Assembly: GCA_963771735.1 (NCBI GenBank)
Contig: CAVYUN010000002.1
Span: forward strand, 620,001 to 684,000
From: 66-474 sp963771735
GTDB taxonomy: Bacteria > Pseudomonadota > Gammaproteobacteria > Xanthomonadales > Rhodanobacteraceae
Length of the DNA: 64,000 bases
Reading direction: 5' to 3'
This document shows positions 9,527 through 18,434 of this stretch, piece by piece. A model generated the notes under the pieces. That model was not told where the DNA came from. It saw nothing but the letters and a program-made list of their open reading frames with translations, and searched no databases. Positions within the stretch are counted from its first letter, which is position 1. The number at the start of each line of letters is the position of its first letter. The position numbers and the translations under genes were made by a program.

Positions 9527-10393
9527 TCAGTCGTATCCGTACTTCTGCAATTCGCCGCCGAGTACCGACAACAGCACACGCTGCTGCGGCGCGTCGAGAT
9601 CCTGCTGCCATTTGTAGTTGGCGCTTTCCACGTCATAACGCGACAGCGCGCGCTCAAACCCGACCGTCCATTCGAGGTCGCAGAAATCCACGACACGCCG
9701 GAATGTTTCAGCGGGTCGCTTGGCGAAGTCCTCGTAGCGCACTTCCATCAGGCTGGCGGCGGGCGCCGAAGCTTTCGCGGACGCCACGGCATGCATCAGG
9801 ATCTTCCACTGGATGCCCGCCAGCGCCACGAACGAGCGGTCGTGCGCCTCCCACTCCTGCCTGAACGAAGCCTCCAGTTCGCCCCAGCGCCATTGGCCGG
9901 GACCCTGCCAACCTCGCCAGAAATCGACCGCCATCAACGAGTTGGCCACGGCACGCCCGTCGCGATAGACATGGATGAAACGCGCGTCGGGGAAAACCGC
10001 GTGCAAAAAACCTAGCCGCGGCCAGCCAGTAATCTTGGCCAGCAACCGGGGTCGCTGCGACGTGACCAGTCCCGCGAACGTGCGCTGGATCGACGCCTTG
10101 ACGCGCGGAGTGACGTCGCCGCTGCGCAAATCGCGGCAGGGTTGCGAGAAGCCCCGGAAAACATGGTCCCAGAACGGGTAACACTCCTCCGGATGCCAGC
10201 GACGTTTGAAGGACGCTCCAACCACCGGCAGATCGATCGCGCGCATCAACGCGCGATGATACGCAAGCCGGTCCGGATGACGGTCGCAAAGCCCCGACAT
10301 CCACGCGACGCGCGCATGCTCGGTGAACATCTGATGGAAAAGGCTGGAGCCGCTGCGGCCGGCACCAATGACAAAGATGGGTTTTTCGATCAT
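9527..10393 (-). CDS. Sulfotransferase family protein
   Basis: 288 aa. The 5'-phosphosulfate loop is at the extreme N-terminus (FVIGAGRSGSSLFHQMF, residues 7-23), and a 3'-phosphate motif is visible as HVYRDGRAVANSLM near residues 140-155, both expected for PAPS-dependent sulfotransferases. No signal peptide or membrane helix is seen, so it should act in the cytoplasm on a sugar, lipid or small-molecule acceptor. A second sulfotransferase of a different sequence type starts at 63610 in the other polysaccharide locus. No PAPS-forming genes are in the window. Substrate unknown. Confidence 0.82.
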   Translation of the reverse strand: MIEKPIFVIGAGRSGSSLFHQMFTEHARVAWMSGLCDRHPDRLAYHRALMRAIDLPVVGASFKRRWHPEECYPFWDHVFRGFSQPCRDLRSGDVTPRVKASIQRTFAGLVTSQRPRLLAKITGWPRLGFLHAVFPDARFIHVYRDGRAVANSLMAVDFWRGWQGPGQWRWGELEASFRQEWEAHDRSFVALAGIQWKILMHAVASAKASAPAASLMEVRYEDFAKRPAETFRRVVDFCDLEWTVGFERALSRYDVESANYKWQQDLDAPQQRVLLSVLGGELQKYGYD

Positions 10394-11011
10394 GGGCCGT
10401 CCGCCGAAGTGGAGCGCAACGGCGAAAACCGCCGCGCGCGATCAGGGTTCACGTGCTTACCCCTCGGGAATCTCCGATTTTGCGGATTCCGTTCGTGGTT
10501 CGACAAGCCCACTACCCACGAAATCATCATGCCGCCCATTCGCACCACGCTCGCCGAAGTCCGGGTGGAGGTGATCAGAATTGCCCCGGGGACTCTCTGA
10601 TCGACTCGTCTTGTCGTCACTCCCACGCAAGCGGAACCCGGCATGCTCCACGCAAGCATCAATATGCAAACTCGCACCAACCTTGGCGCCCGTTCTTGCG
10701 ATGCTGCCAATGCTTCCCGGATATTGCTTCCCGACTTAGGAATGAGACGCAAAAACCGGAACCTCTTCTATACAAGCCTACCGGTTTTCCGGAGTGCCGG
10801 TCCATCGTGCCTGCAACCCCACCGTCATAATCGCCGGTCTGTGCTAGCCTGACCCGGGGGCTGCGAGCGGGCTGTCCAGCCAGGAGTCACCGGCCGGGTG
10901 CGTACCGCGTAGCCCACCTGCGCGAGCGCGGCAGCCGGGGACGTGACGATGCATGCGACCGGCAGACTGGGACCATCCACACCGGCGCGCGAGGGGGGGA
11001 CGCCACTATCC
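10394..11011 (+). other. Gene-free stretch with a dispersed repeat and weak palindrome
   Basis: About 620 bp between divergent genes with no convincing coding frame. It contains a copy of a short intergenic repeat (10488-10523) and an inverted repeat AAAACCGG / CCGGTTTT (arms 10752-10759 and 10781-10788, 21-nt loop). Between the arms lies a TATACA-like box that could belong to a promoter for the downstream deacetylase gene. No terminator is evident. Confidence 0.4.
10488..10523. repeat. REP-like intergenic repeat, copy 1
   Basis: Contains GTTCGTGGTTCGACAAGC followed by a partly complementary CCCACTACCCACGAA, so it can fold on itself. The core GGTTCGACAAGC recurs exactly at 19381-19392, in another intergenic gap. 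Related TTCGACAAGCTC / GCCTGTCGAA palindromes are common dispersed intergenic elements in gammaproteobacteria (recalled, not searched). Confidence 0.5.
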
Positions 11012-11956
11012 ATGAGCACGAACATGTTGCATCGAACCCTGGCGATGCCGGTGCGTTGGATTTCGCACTGGTCCGGTGCCGCCTTACGGCGGGCACGCGC
11101 CATCCGGAAGCCACGCATCCTGATGTACCACATCATCGGTGACGGCGATATTTCAGCCCGCCGGTTCGAATGGCAGCTCCGATTCCTGCGCAGGCATTTC
11201 GAGCCGGTCGGGCTTCCGGAACTGATCGACCGGTTGCAGGCGGGGTCGACCACCGGCCGCGAGGTGGTGATCACTTTCGACGACGGTGTTCGCAACCATT
11301 ATCTAGTGGCGTGGCCCCTGCTGCGGACCTACAGCGTGCCGGCGACGTTCTTCGTCTGCCCAGGGCTTGTCGAATCGGGGGACTGGATCTGGCGCACCGA
11401 ACTACGGATGCGTCTGAAGTTGTTGGACGAGGCTACGCGCGCGGCGGTCACCCGCGACGCCGGTTGCCCGGAGCACGCGGTGGAAGCAATCATGGAATGG
11501 ACCAAGGCCATGTCGATGGATGACCGATTGGCGTTCCAGAAAAATGTCGAAAAACATACGCCAGAGTTTTCATCTGTGCGGGCCCAGGTCGAGTGTCACG
11601 CACCGCTGACCTGGGAACAAATGCGCCGCATGGACGATCGTCTGGTCACGATTGGCAGCCACAGCCGCACCCACCCCATCCTGACCACCCTGACCGGGCC
11701 AGCGCTTGATGATGAAATCACCGGCAGCCGGCGGGATCTGGAAGAGCGACTGGATCGCCGGGTCGATCTGTTCAGTTACCCCAATGGTGCCAACGGCCCC
11801 GAGGTGGTGAACTTGGTGCGCCGGCATTATCGAGCTGCGGTCACCACCCGCAAGGACATGGTCGCCGAAGGCGAGGATCTGTTCTTGCTGCCGCGGATCC
11901 CTGCCGCCGATTCGCAGGCGGCCTTCACACGCCGGCTGCACCGGCCGACCGCATGA
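11012..11956 (+). CDS. Polysaccharide deacetylase family protein (CE4, NodB-like)
   Basis: 314 aa from the ATG at 11012; the 23 upstream in-frame codons look non-coding and a purine-rich AGGGGGGGA run precedes this start. It hydrolyses N- or O-acetyl groups from glycans in a metal-dependent reaction. Motif 1 is VITFDDG (residues 86-92) and motif 2 is GSHSRTHP (215-222), giving the Asp-His-His metal triad. LFSYPNGA near 250 is motif 3-like. There is no signal peptide, so it may act on cytoplasmic lipid-linked or nucleotide sugars, as in other polysaccharide clusters. It is followed 73 bp later by the ATP-grasp/phosphatase fusion on the same strand. Confidence 0.85.
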   Translation: MSTNMLHRTLAMPVRWISHWSGAALRRARAIRKPRILMYHIIGDGDISARRFEWQLRFLRRHFEPVGLPELIDRLQAGSTTGREVVITFDDGVRNHYLVAWPLLRTYSVPATFFVCPGLVESGDWIWRTELRMRLKLLDEATRAAVTRDAGCPEHAVEAIMEWTKAMSMDDRLAFQKNVEKHTPEFSSVRAQVECHAPLTWEQMRRMDDRLVTIGSHSRTHPILTTLTGPALDDEITGSRRDLEERLDRRVDLFSYPNGANGPEVVNLVRRHYRAAVTTRKDMVAEGEDLFLLPRIPAADSQAAFTRRLHRPTA

Positions 11957-12029
11957 CCCGGACCCGCTGCTGGACAAGGGTAGAAGCCAGCCGGATGTTC
12001 GCATACCCCGCAACTCTGGCTCCGCGGTC

Positions 12030-13784
12030 GTGATCCCGTCGCGGCGTGCCAAGGTTCTTGTTCTCGATGGCCACAGCAAGGCGGCGGCGGCGGCCGTGCT
12101 TGCGTTGCCGATGGCCTGCGAACTGCACGCGAGCGCCGTCGAGGAGGATTGCGTGTGTTTTGCGTCGCGCCGGATTGCGAAGCGGCTGATCCAACCGCGC
12201 ACGGTGTCTGGATTGCGCGAGTGGCTGGAAGCACTCGACCGGACCGAGCGGTACGACCTCGTTATCCCGAGTACAGAGGTGTCCCTGCTGGCAGTCAAGG
12301 CGCAAACTCTGGAGCCGGGCCTGCGTGCAAGGGCGGCCATCCCGCCCGAAGCTGCTCTGGACATCGCGCTCGACAAACGGCGGACGCTCGAACACGCGGG
12401 GAAGCTCGGCATCCCGATCCCGCACGGCCGGCTGATCGTCTCGCTCGACGGATTGCCGCCCCGCAGCACCTGGCCGACGGTCATCAAACCCATCCACACC
12501 AAGGTGGCGGCGCACGACGACACCCTGTCGTTGTCCGTGCGCATCTGCGCAAACCCCACCGAACGTGAGGAGGCGCTGGCCGACGTTCTGCCGTGGTCGC
12601 CGGTGATCGAGCAGGACTACTTCCGGGGCCGCGGCTTCGGCGTGGAAGTGTTGTTCGAACACGGCGAACCGCGCTGGTTGTTCGCGCACGAACGCATACA
12701 CGAGCTGCCGGTCACCGGCGGCGCAAGCAGCTACCGCCGCGCGGTGGAGGTGCCAGAAGTGCTGCGCCGGGCCACGATCGACCTGCTGGGCTCGCTCGAC
12801 TGGCACGGGGTGGCGATGGTCGAGTTCAAGGTCGCGGACGACGGCGACCATCGGCTGATGGAAATCAATCCGCGCCTGTGGGGTTCCCTGCCGCTGGCGA
12901 TCGCGGCCGGCGTCAACTTTCCGCTGGGCTTGCTGCGGCTGGCGACGGGCGAATCGCCGGGCCGGCAACCGCGTTACAGCCAGCACTTCTACGCGCGCGA
13001 TATCGTCAAGGACGCGCACTGGTTCGAGGATTCATTCCGCGAGCGGCACAACGCCTTGCGTGTTGCTCCCCTGCGATTCGGCGATTTCATCGCCCTGCTG
13101 CGTCCCCTGACGGGTCGGGAATGCTGGGACCTGTTCCGCTGGCGCGAACCCGGGATGTGGTGGCACACCGTGCGTCCGGCTTTTCAGGGGATCGGCGCAC
13201 GCCTGCATCGAGTCTCCGTCGGCATCGCGGCGCGCTCGAACTGGCGTCGCCTGAAGCCCCGCTGGCGCCACGGCCGCATCCAGCGGGTGATTGTTGTGTG
13301 CCGCGAGAATCTATTTCTAAGCCCGGCCGTGGCCGCCATGCTGCAATCCTCCCCGCTCGGCCTCGAAATATCGTCAGCGGGTATCGAGACGGGCGCGGGG
13401 AGAGGCGCGCCAGCGAGATGGGTCGATGTCGTCCAACAAACGCTGGGCCTCGACCTGAGCCGGCATCGTGCATGTGCCGTTTCCGGGGATGATCTGGCCC
13501 GCGCCGAGCTGGTACTGGTAATGGATGTGCGAGACTGGCGCGCGCTGTCGGCAGCCCATCCAGAAGCGATGGGCAAAGCCGTGCTGCTGGGGGTCGCCGG
13601 CGCCGAAAACAGCTCGGCACGAATCGAGATCCATAGCCCCGAGGACGGTGACCAGACCGCGCTGCGCGCCATCGTGATGCAGTTGCGGCAATGCGCGGAG
13701 CGGCTGATCCTGCAACGGAATCAATCCATCGAGGCGCGCAATCACGCGGACGCCATCGATACCTTCGGCTCCCCGCGCAAATGA
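12030..13784 (+). CDS. ATP-grasp protein fused to a degenerate low-molecular-weight tyrosine phosphatase domain
   Basis: 584 aa, GTG start. Residues 1-330 form an ATP-grasp enzyme of the carbamoyl-phosphate-synthase-like group: TVIKPIHTK at 150-158, WSPVIEQDYFRG at 189-200 and the metal-binding MEINPRLWGS at 277-286. Such enzymes ligate a carboxylate to an amine through an acyl phosphate. Residues 418-570 match low-molecular-weight protein tyrosine phosphatases, but the catalytic C-x5-R-S loop reads CRENLFLS (424-431). The Cys and Asn are kept and the essential Arg is Leu; the usual DP acid motif appears as HSPED, without the Asp. The second domain is thus probably non-catalytic, perhaps regulatory for the tyrosine-kinase/EPS system. 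It overlaps the GT2 gene by 4 bp (ATGA). Confidence 0.82.
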   Translation: MIPSRRAKVLVLDGHSKAAAAAVLALPMACELHASAVEEDCVCFASRRIAKRLIQPRTVSGLREWLEALDRTERYDLVIPSTEVSLLAVKAQTLEPGLRARAAIPPEAALDIALDKRRTLEHAGKLGIPIPHGRLIVSLDGLPPRSTWPTVIKPIHTKVAAHDDTLSLSVRICANPTEREEALADVLPWSPVIEQDYFRGRGFGVEVLFEHGEPRWLFAHERIHELPVTGGASSYRRAVEVPEVLRRATIDLLGSLDWHGVAMVEFKVADDGDHRLMEINPRLWGSLPLAIAAGVNFPLGLLRLATGESPGRQPRYSQHFYARDIVKDAHWFEDSFRERHNALRVAPLRFGDFIALLRPLTGRECWDLFRWREPGMWWHTVRPAFQGIGARLHRVSVGIAARSNWRRLKPRWRHGRIQRVIVVCRENLFLSPAVAAMLQSSPLGLEISSAGIETGAGRGAPARWVDVVQQTLGLDLSRHRACAVSGDDLARAELVLVMDVRDWRALSAAHPEAMGKAVLLGVAGAENSSARIEIHSPEDGDQTALRAIVMQLRQCAERLILQRNQSIEARNHADAIDTFGSPRK

Positions 13785-14755
13785 ACCCTGCGCCGCGCGT
13801 TTCGGTGATCATCGCCGCTTACAACGCGGCAGATACGCTGGAAGCGACGCTGGCAAGCGTGGCAGCGCAGACCTTCCGCGATTTCGAGCTGGTCGCGGTG
13901 GACGACGGCTCGACCGATGCTACCCCCGCGCTGCTCGCGCGCTTCGCGCAAACGCACGCGTGGGCACGCTGGATCCGCCAGGACAACGCCGGCGCAGCGG
14001 CGGCGCGAGAGCGCGCCATCGCCGCGGCGCGGGGAACGTTCCTTGCCTTCCTCGATGCCGACGACCTGTGGCTGCCCGAGAAGCTGGCGATGCAGATGGC
14101 GCTGTTCGACCGCAATCCGTCGTTGGCTCTGGTGTTCACCGACGAGCGGGATTTTTCGCCGGACGGCGACGCGCCGCTCACGCGGTTCCAGCAGAAGCCG
14201 CCCGCCCGCGGACGGATTCTGTCGCAGCTGTTTTTCGGAAACTTCATCCTCAACTCCAGCGTGGTGGTGCGCAAGGACGCGTTGCTCGCGGCCGGCGGTT
14301 TCGATGCCACGCATCGCGTGCACGAAGGCATCGATCTCTGGCTGCGACTCGCGGAACACCACGATTTCGATTACGTGGATGCGGTGCTGGTGCGCTACCG
14401 GGTGCGTCCGGAAAGCCTGTCGCACGCCGATTTGCTGGCCTGCCAGCGTCGCGATCTGGAGATGATGGATGCCTGGATGGCACGACGGCCGGATCTGTTT
14501 CCGGCGGATTCCCCGCGCATTCGCCAACGTCGTGCACGGATATTCGAGCGCATGGGCCGCACCCTGCTGGCGCGTGGCGATCATCGTGGATCACGCAAGG
14601 CCTACCGCCGCGCGATCGCATTGGGTCAGCGCAGTCCCGGCGTGCTGGCGCGGGCCGTCGCGGCGCACCTGCCTGCGCTGGCGCGGCTGCATGGGTTGGC
14701 GAAAGCCGCCCGGGGGCATCTGTCGCACAGGTCCGCGGCCAATCCGGAGGCATGA
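13781..14755 (+). CDS. Glycosyltransferase family 2
   Basis: 324 aa from the ATG at 13781, which overlaps the stop of the previous gene (ATGA), indicating translational coupling. GT-A fold inverting transferase: VSVIIAAYNAADTLEATLASV at the N-terminus, ELVAVDDGSTDAT, then FLAFLDADDLWLP with the DxD-type metal site near residue 90, and WLRLAEHHDFDYVD with the base-type region. It adds a sugar from a nucleotide donor to an undecaprenyl-linked acceptor at the inner face of the membrane. The C-terminal 60 residues are Arg/Ala-rich and helical. It ends 3 bp before the convergent ATP-grasp gene. Confidence 0.88.
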   Translation: MNPAPRVSVIIAAYNAADTLEATLASVAAQTFRDFELVAVDDGSTDATPALLARFAQTHAWARWIRQDNAGAAAARERAIAAARGTFLAFLDADDLWLPEKLAMQMALFDRNPSLALVFTDERDFSPDGDAPLTRFQQKPPARGRILSQLFFGNFILNSSVVVRKDALLAAGGFDATHRVHEGIDLWLRLAEHHDFDYVDAVLVRYRVRPESLSHADLLACQRRDLEMMDAWMARRPDLFPADSPRIRQRRARIFERMGRTLLARGDHRGSRKAYRRAIALGQRSPGVLARAVAAHLPALARLHGLAKAARGHLSHRSAANPEA

Positions 14756-14758
14756 CGA

Positions 14759-16078
14759 TTACGGCTGCTCGCTCGCGGTGTCGTCTTCGTCGCCCGCTTC
14801 CGGCACTGGCACTTTGCCGAATTCGGCCTCGACTGACTTGCGCGTATCCGGTCTGGGCTGAGCGCGGCGGTCGCCGGTCAACAAACGGCGCAACTTCCAG
14901 GCCAGCACGCTTCGGGCCGTCTGCCACACCACTTGCAGGCCGGGCAACGGATCGTCCCAGCGGAACACGTTGAAATAGCCGCGACACCATTGCCGCAGTG
15001 CAAGCGAGAGCGGAATGCGGGCACCGCCACGGCGGCCAAACACCGTTGCCAGATCGTTGCGCAGGTTGATACAACCGGCGCCAGTCACGTAGTTTCGGGT
15101 AGCAGGTGCCACCGGCAGATCCTGAGCGTCGCGCCACGCCATCTCGACTACGTTGACGCCACAACGGGTGGCGAATTCCACATACCACCAGGCGCGTGTA
15201 TTGACCTCGAGAATGCGGAAGGTCCCGTCACGTGCATCGCGCTTGAATTCGGCGCTGAAGATACCGCGGTATTGCAGGCGCGTCAGCAACTCCGCCAGCC
15301 CCGTCAGCGCGGCGTCCACCTCGCGCATCGGAATGCTGACGCAATACGAACTCGAGCCGAAATCCGGCGGCGAGATGCGCACGCGCCGGCGCGCGAACAG
15401 CGCGGTGAGCACGCCGTTGCGATCGCGAAAGCCATCGATGAAGTAGTGCTGATCGGCGCTGCCGGGGATGTACTCCTGTGCGATCACAGCCAGATTCTTT
15501 CCGTCCAGCCGTCGCCAGATCGCCTCGAATGATTCACGATCGTGCGCCCACAAGCCCTTGACACCCGTGCTGTGCAGGAATTTCTGCGAATCGGAGGGTT
15601 TGACGAACACCCGGTCGAGCTCGTCGAACGGTATCGCGGCAATGTCGTCCCGCCCGCGGATGGTGAAGGTGCGCGGATGCGGAATCGTCGTGCGCGACAG
15701 GAACTCTCCGAAGTGCGACTTGTCCTGCAGGATCTGCAACGTTGCGTGGGAACTGCTGCAGACCGGGAAACGGCCGGCCAGCGGCCCGTGGGGAATATCC
15801 GATACCCATAGCGCCGCGTCGTCGCGACATGGCATCAGCACGGCGCGCTCCAGCGGCATGGCCGCAAGGATGTCGTGCGCCTGCGGCCCCAGATCGCCAT
15901 CCCAGCGGGTCGCGCCGGGGGTCGGGCGATACCAACGCGAGCGGCAAATCGGATCGCCCCGCGGACACGCGACGTAGGCCGGTATGCCGGCCAGTCGCAA
16001 CGAGCGAAGCGCCCCCAGCCCGGTCTGTTCGCGGCCCACCACAATAGCCGCGGTGCGCGAGACGGCCAATTTCACCAT
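14759..16078 (-). CDS. ATP-grasp domain protein (carboxylate-amine ligase type)
   Basis: 439 aa from the ATG at 16078 (a GTG at 16114 is also in frame). A pre-ATP-grasp Rossmann-like start (AAIVVGREQTGLGALRSL) is followed by the ATP-grasp core: DRVFVKPSDSQKF, VIAQEYIPGSADQHYF and the metal site FRILEVNTRAWWY (E-x-N). It resembles the D-aspartate ligase/carboxylate-amine ligase group often found near polysaccharide and lipid-glycan genes. The likely reaction is ATP-dependent amide or peptide bond formation with an amino acid; the substrate is unknown. It is the second ATP-grasp protein within 5 kb and lies just before the amino acid:carrier-protein ligase cluster, so joint use of an amino acid in glycan modification is possible (inference). 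Confidence 0.78.
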   Translation of the reverse strand: MVKLAVSRTAAIVVGREQTGLGALRSLRLAGIPAYVACPRGDPICRSRWYRPTPGATRWDGDLGPQAHDILAAMPLERAVLMPCRDDAALWVSDIPHGPLAGRFPVCSSSHATLQILQDKSHFGEFLSRTTIPHPRTFTIRGRDDIAAIPFDELDRVFVKPSDSQKFLHSTGVKGLWAHDRESFEAIWRRLDGKNLAVIAQEYIPGSADQHYFIDGFRDRNGVLTALFARRRVRISPPDFGSSSYCVSIPMREVDAALTGLAELLTRLQYRGIFSAEFKRDARDGTFRILEVNTRAWWYVEFATRCGVNVVEMAWRDAQDLPVAPATRNYVTGAGCINLRNDLATVFGRRGGARIPLSLALRQWCRGYFNVFRWDDPLPGLQVVWQTARSVLAWKLRRLLTGDRRAQPRPDTRKSVEAEFGKVPVPEAGDEDDTASEQP

Positions 16079-16426
16079 TCCCGGATCCGGCCCGGGAGTG
16101 GACTGTCGCGCCACCTCTGATGCATGTGAGTCATGTCAACTCGCGACCGATACGAGGCGATACGCCCAAAATAACAGGACGAGGCATATTGTTGTGGGCC
16201 CCGGCAACAGAAGGGGTGGCCCTTCTAATGCATATCCCCCAGGGCGGCCACGATCAATCCCGGCCGCCCTTTACACAGTTGGCAGCCATCGCCAGGAAAC
16301 ACGTGGACCCATGCCGGCGAGCGGGCCTTTCCCATCCTCCCGATTTATTCCCGTAACGTGCCCTTCAGCCACGGACAGCCATCCGGACGCCGACCCGACC
16401 CGTCGGTACACCTCCAGAGAACGAGC
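16079..16426 (+). other. Divergent intergenic region with two leader hairpins
   Basis: About 350 bp between divergently read genes with no coding frame. Two perfect hairpins lie in the 5' leader of the downstream plus-strand genes: AGAAGGG-GTGG-CCCTTCT (16209-16226) and AGGGCGGCC / GGCCGCCCT with a 12-nt loop (16241-16270). The second is followed by only TTTAC. Either could act as a weak terminator or attenuator ahead of the carrier-protein cluster. No sigma-70 promoter stands out. Confidence 0.45.
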
Positions 16427-17242
16427 ATGCACCAACTTCAGGACGCCATCAACACACGCGTTTACCGGCGCGCCGGCATCGAAAGGGAGTACCTGGATGA
16501 CCACCTCTGGCGTGCCGAGGGTATCGCGTTGCTGAAATATCAGTCGGCTTTCGCGGGCAGGGACGTGCTGGATATCGGTGTCGGCGCGGGGCGAACCACG
16601 GTTTATCTGGCGCCACTGGCACGGCATTACCAGGCCACCGACTATTCTCCGGAAATGGTGCGGTGCTTTGAACGGACATGCCCGGGCATTCCCATCGCGC
16701 TTGCCGACATGCGCGACATGTCGCGGTTCCGGGACTCGGAGTTCGACTTCGTGCTGGCCTCGAACAACGTTTTTGATGCAATCGGCCACGAGGGCAGGTT
16801 GCGTACGCTGCACGAAATCCATCGCCTGCTCCGCCCGGGCGGGGTGCTGATGTTTACGTCCCATAATCGTGACAGGAAGGACGCGGCGCACTGGCCAAGA
16901 CTGGAGGTTTCGCGCAATCCGGTCACGCAGGCGATGCTTGCAGGACATTGGTGCAGGGCGTTGGTCAACCACATACGCCTGCGCAAATTCCAGATGTTTG
17001 CGGAAGATTACGCCATCCTCAACGATCAAGCACATGACTGCGCCCTTTTGCATTACTACATCGGCTCGACTGCGCAGCGAAAACAGCTCGGCGAACAGGG
17101 TTTCGAGTTGCTGGAAGTATTCGATTGCCTGGGCGCCTCCGTTGTCACAAGGCAACCCGGCCGAAAACTGTCCCTGGCTGCTATACGTGGCCCGTCGCGA
17201 TGCGTTATCTTCGTCAAAGTCGTCCATGGGGGATCCGGGGAC
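16427..17242 (+). CDS. SAM-dependent methyltransferase, in frame with the following acyl-CoA dehydrogenase
   Basis: About 272 aa from the ATG at 16427. Motif I DVLDIGVGAGRTTVYL, then YQATDYSPEMV, the FDFVLASNNVFDAIG strand and HRLLRPGGVLMFTSHN define a class I methyltransferase of the Methyltransf_25/11 type. There is no stop codon after it: the frame runs through a short linker straight into the ATG (17243) of the acyl-CoA dehydrogenase, so as written the two are one polypeptide. That may be a natural fusion, or the real stop may have been lost through one of the many indels here. A methyltransferase is an uncommon partner in this kind of cluster; its substrate is unknown. Confidence 0.75.
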
Positions 17243-18431
17243 ATGAACAGACCGAGCAGCTTCCAGTCGAGTGACGTGGTCGCCCGCACCGCCGCGGTCG
17301 CACGGGAAGTGGCGGCCAAGCACGCCGACGACGTGGACCGTGACGCGCGGTTTCCATCCGAAACCTTCGCCGCGTTGCGCGAGGCGCGGCTGCTGTCCGC
17401 CGCGGTGCCCAAGGACTTCGGCGGGCAAGGCGCCGGCATGCTGGAACTGGGCAATCAATGCGCGGCACTGGCGCAGGGCTGCAGCTCCTCGGGGATGGTG
17501 CTGGCGATGCACCACATCCAGGTGGCGTGCATCGCCCGGCACGGCGCGGGCTCGGCCTACTTCCAGAAATACCTGCGCGAGAACCTGGTCGGGCAACCAG
17601 GAACTGGTCGCTTCGATCACCTCGGAGAACGGCACCTTCGGCGACACCCGCTCGAGCATCTGCGCGGTGGAAGTCGACGGCGACGCGATGAAGCTGGACA
17701 AGGACGCGACCACGGTGTCCTACGGCGCGCACGCCGACGCGCAACTGGTGACCTGCCGGCGCGCGGCCGATGCCGCCAACAGCGACCAGGTGCTGGTGCT
17801 GTTTCCGAAGGGTTCCTACACGCTGGAGCAGACCGGCACCTGGGACACCCTGGGCATGCGCGGTACCTGCAGCCCGGGCGCTAAATTCTCCGGACACGGT
17901 GCGCCGGATCAGATCGTGCCAGGCTCGTTCGCGGATTCCTCGGCGCAGACCATGGTGCCCTACTCGCACATCCTGTGGTCGGCGCTGTGGACCGGCATCG
18001 CCACCGACGCAGTCGGCCGCGCCGCCACCTGCGTCCGCGGCGCGGCGCGGCGCAAGCCCGGCAGCGTGCCGCCCAATGCCGCCGACCTCGCGCGCGCCTA
18101 CGCCGACCTGCAGACCATGCGCAACAACTGGCAAGCCTGTGCGATCGAGTTCGATGCGATGACGGCGGCCGACGATGCGGCCGCGCGCGAAACGCTGGGT
18201 TCGATGAACTGGGCGCTCAAGATGAATCAACTGAAGACCGCCTGCTCGGAAGCGGCTCCCCGGTTGGTGCATCAGGCGCTGCAGATCATCGGCATCCTTG
18301 GCTACAAGAACGACACGCCGTTCAGCGTCGGCCGTCATTACCGTGACACGTTGAGCGCGGCCTTGATGATCTCCAACGGCCGCATCGCCGGGAAAAGCGC
18401 GTCGATGCTGCTGGTGGTCAAGGGAACCTGA
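17243..18431 (+). pseudogene. Acyl-CoA dehydrogenase-like flavoprotein, frame broken once
   Basis: About 395 codons. The N-terminal helical part (AKHADDVDRDARFP, LREARLLSAAVPKDFGGQGAG, SSGMVLAMHHIQVACIARHG) is in the methyltransferase frame. At the GGG of 17591-17593 the coding frame moves by one base, and the rest (LVASITSENGTFGD, WDTLGMRGTCSPG, HILWSALWTGIATDA, the four-helix C-domain and GRHYRDTLSAALMISN) follows. Dropping one G restores VGNQELVAS, so a +1 indel is the whole defect. The family carries FAD and desaturates acyl thioesters. Placed 3 bp before the amino acid:carrier-protein ligase, it may oxidise the aminoacyl-S-carrier protein, which is an inference from context. Confidence 0.8.
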
Positions 18432-18434
18432 GCC

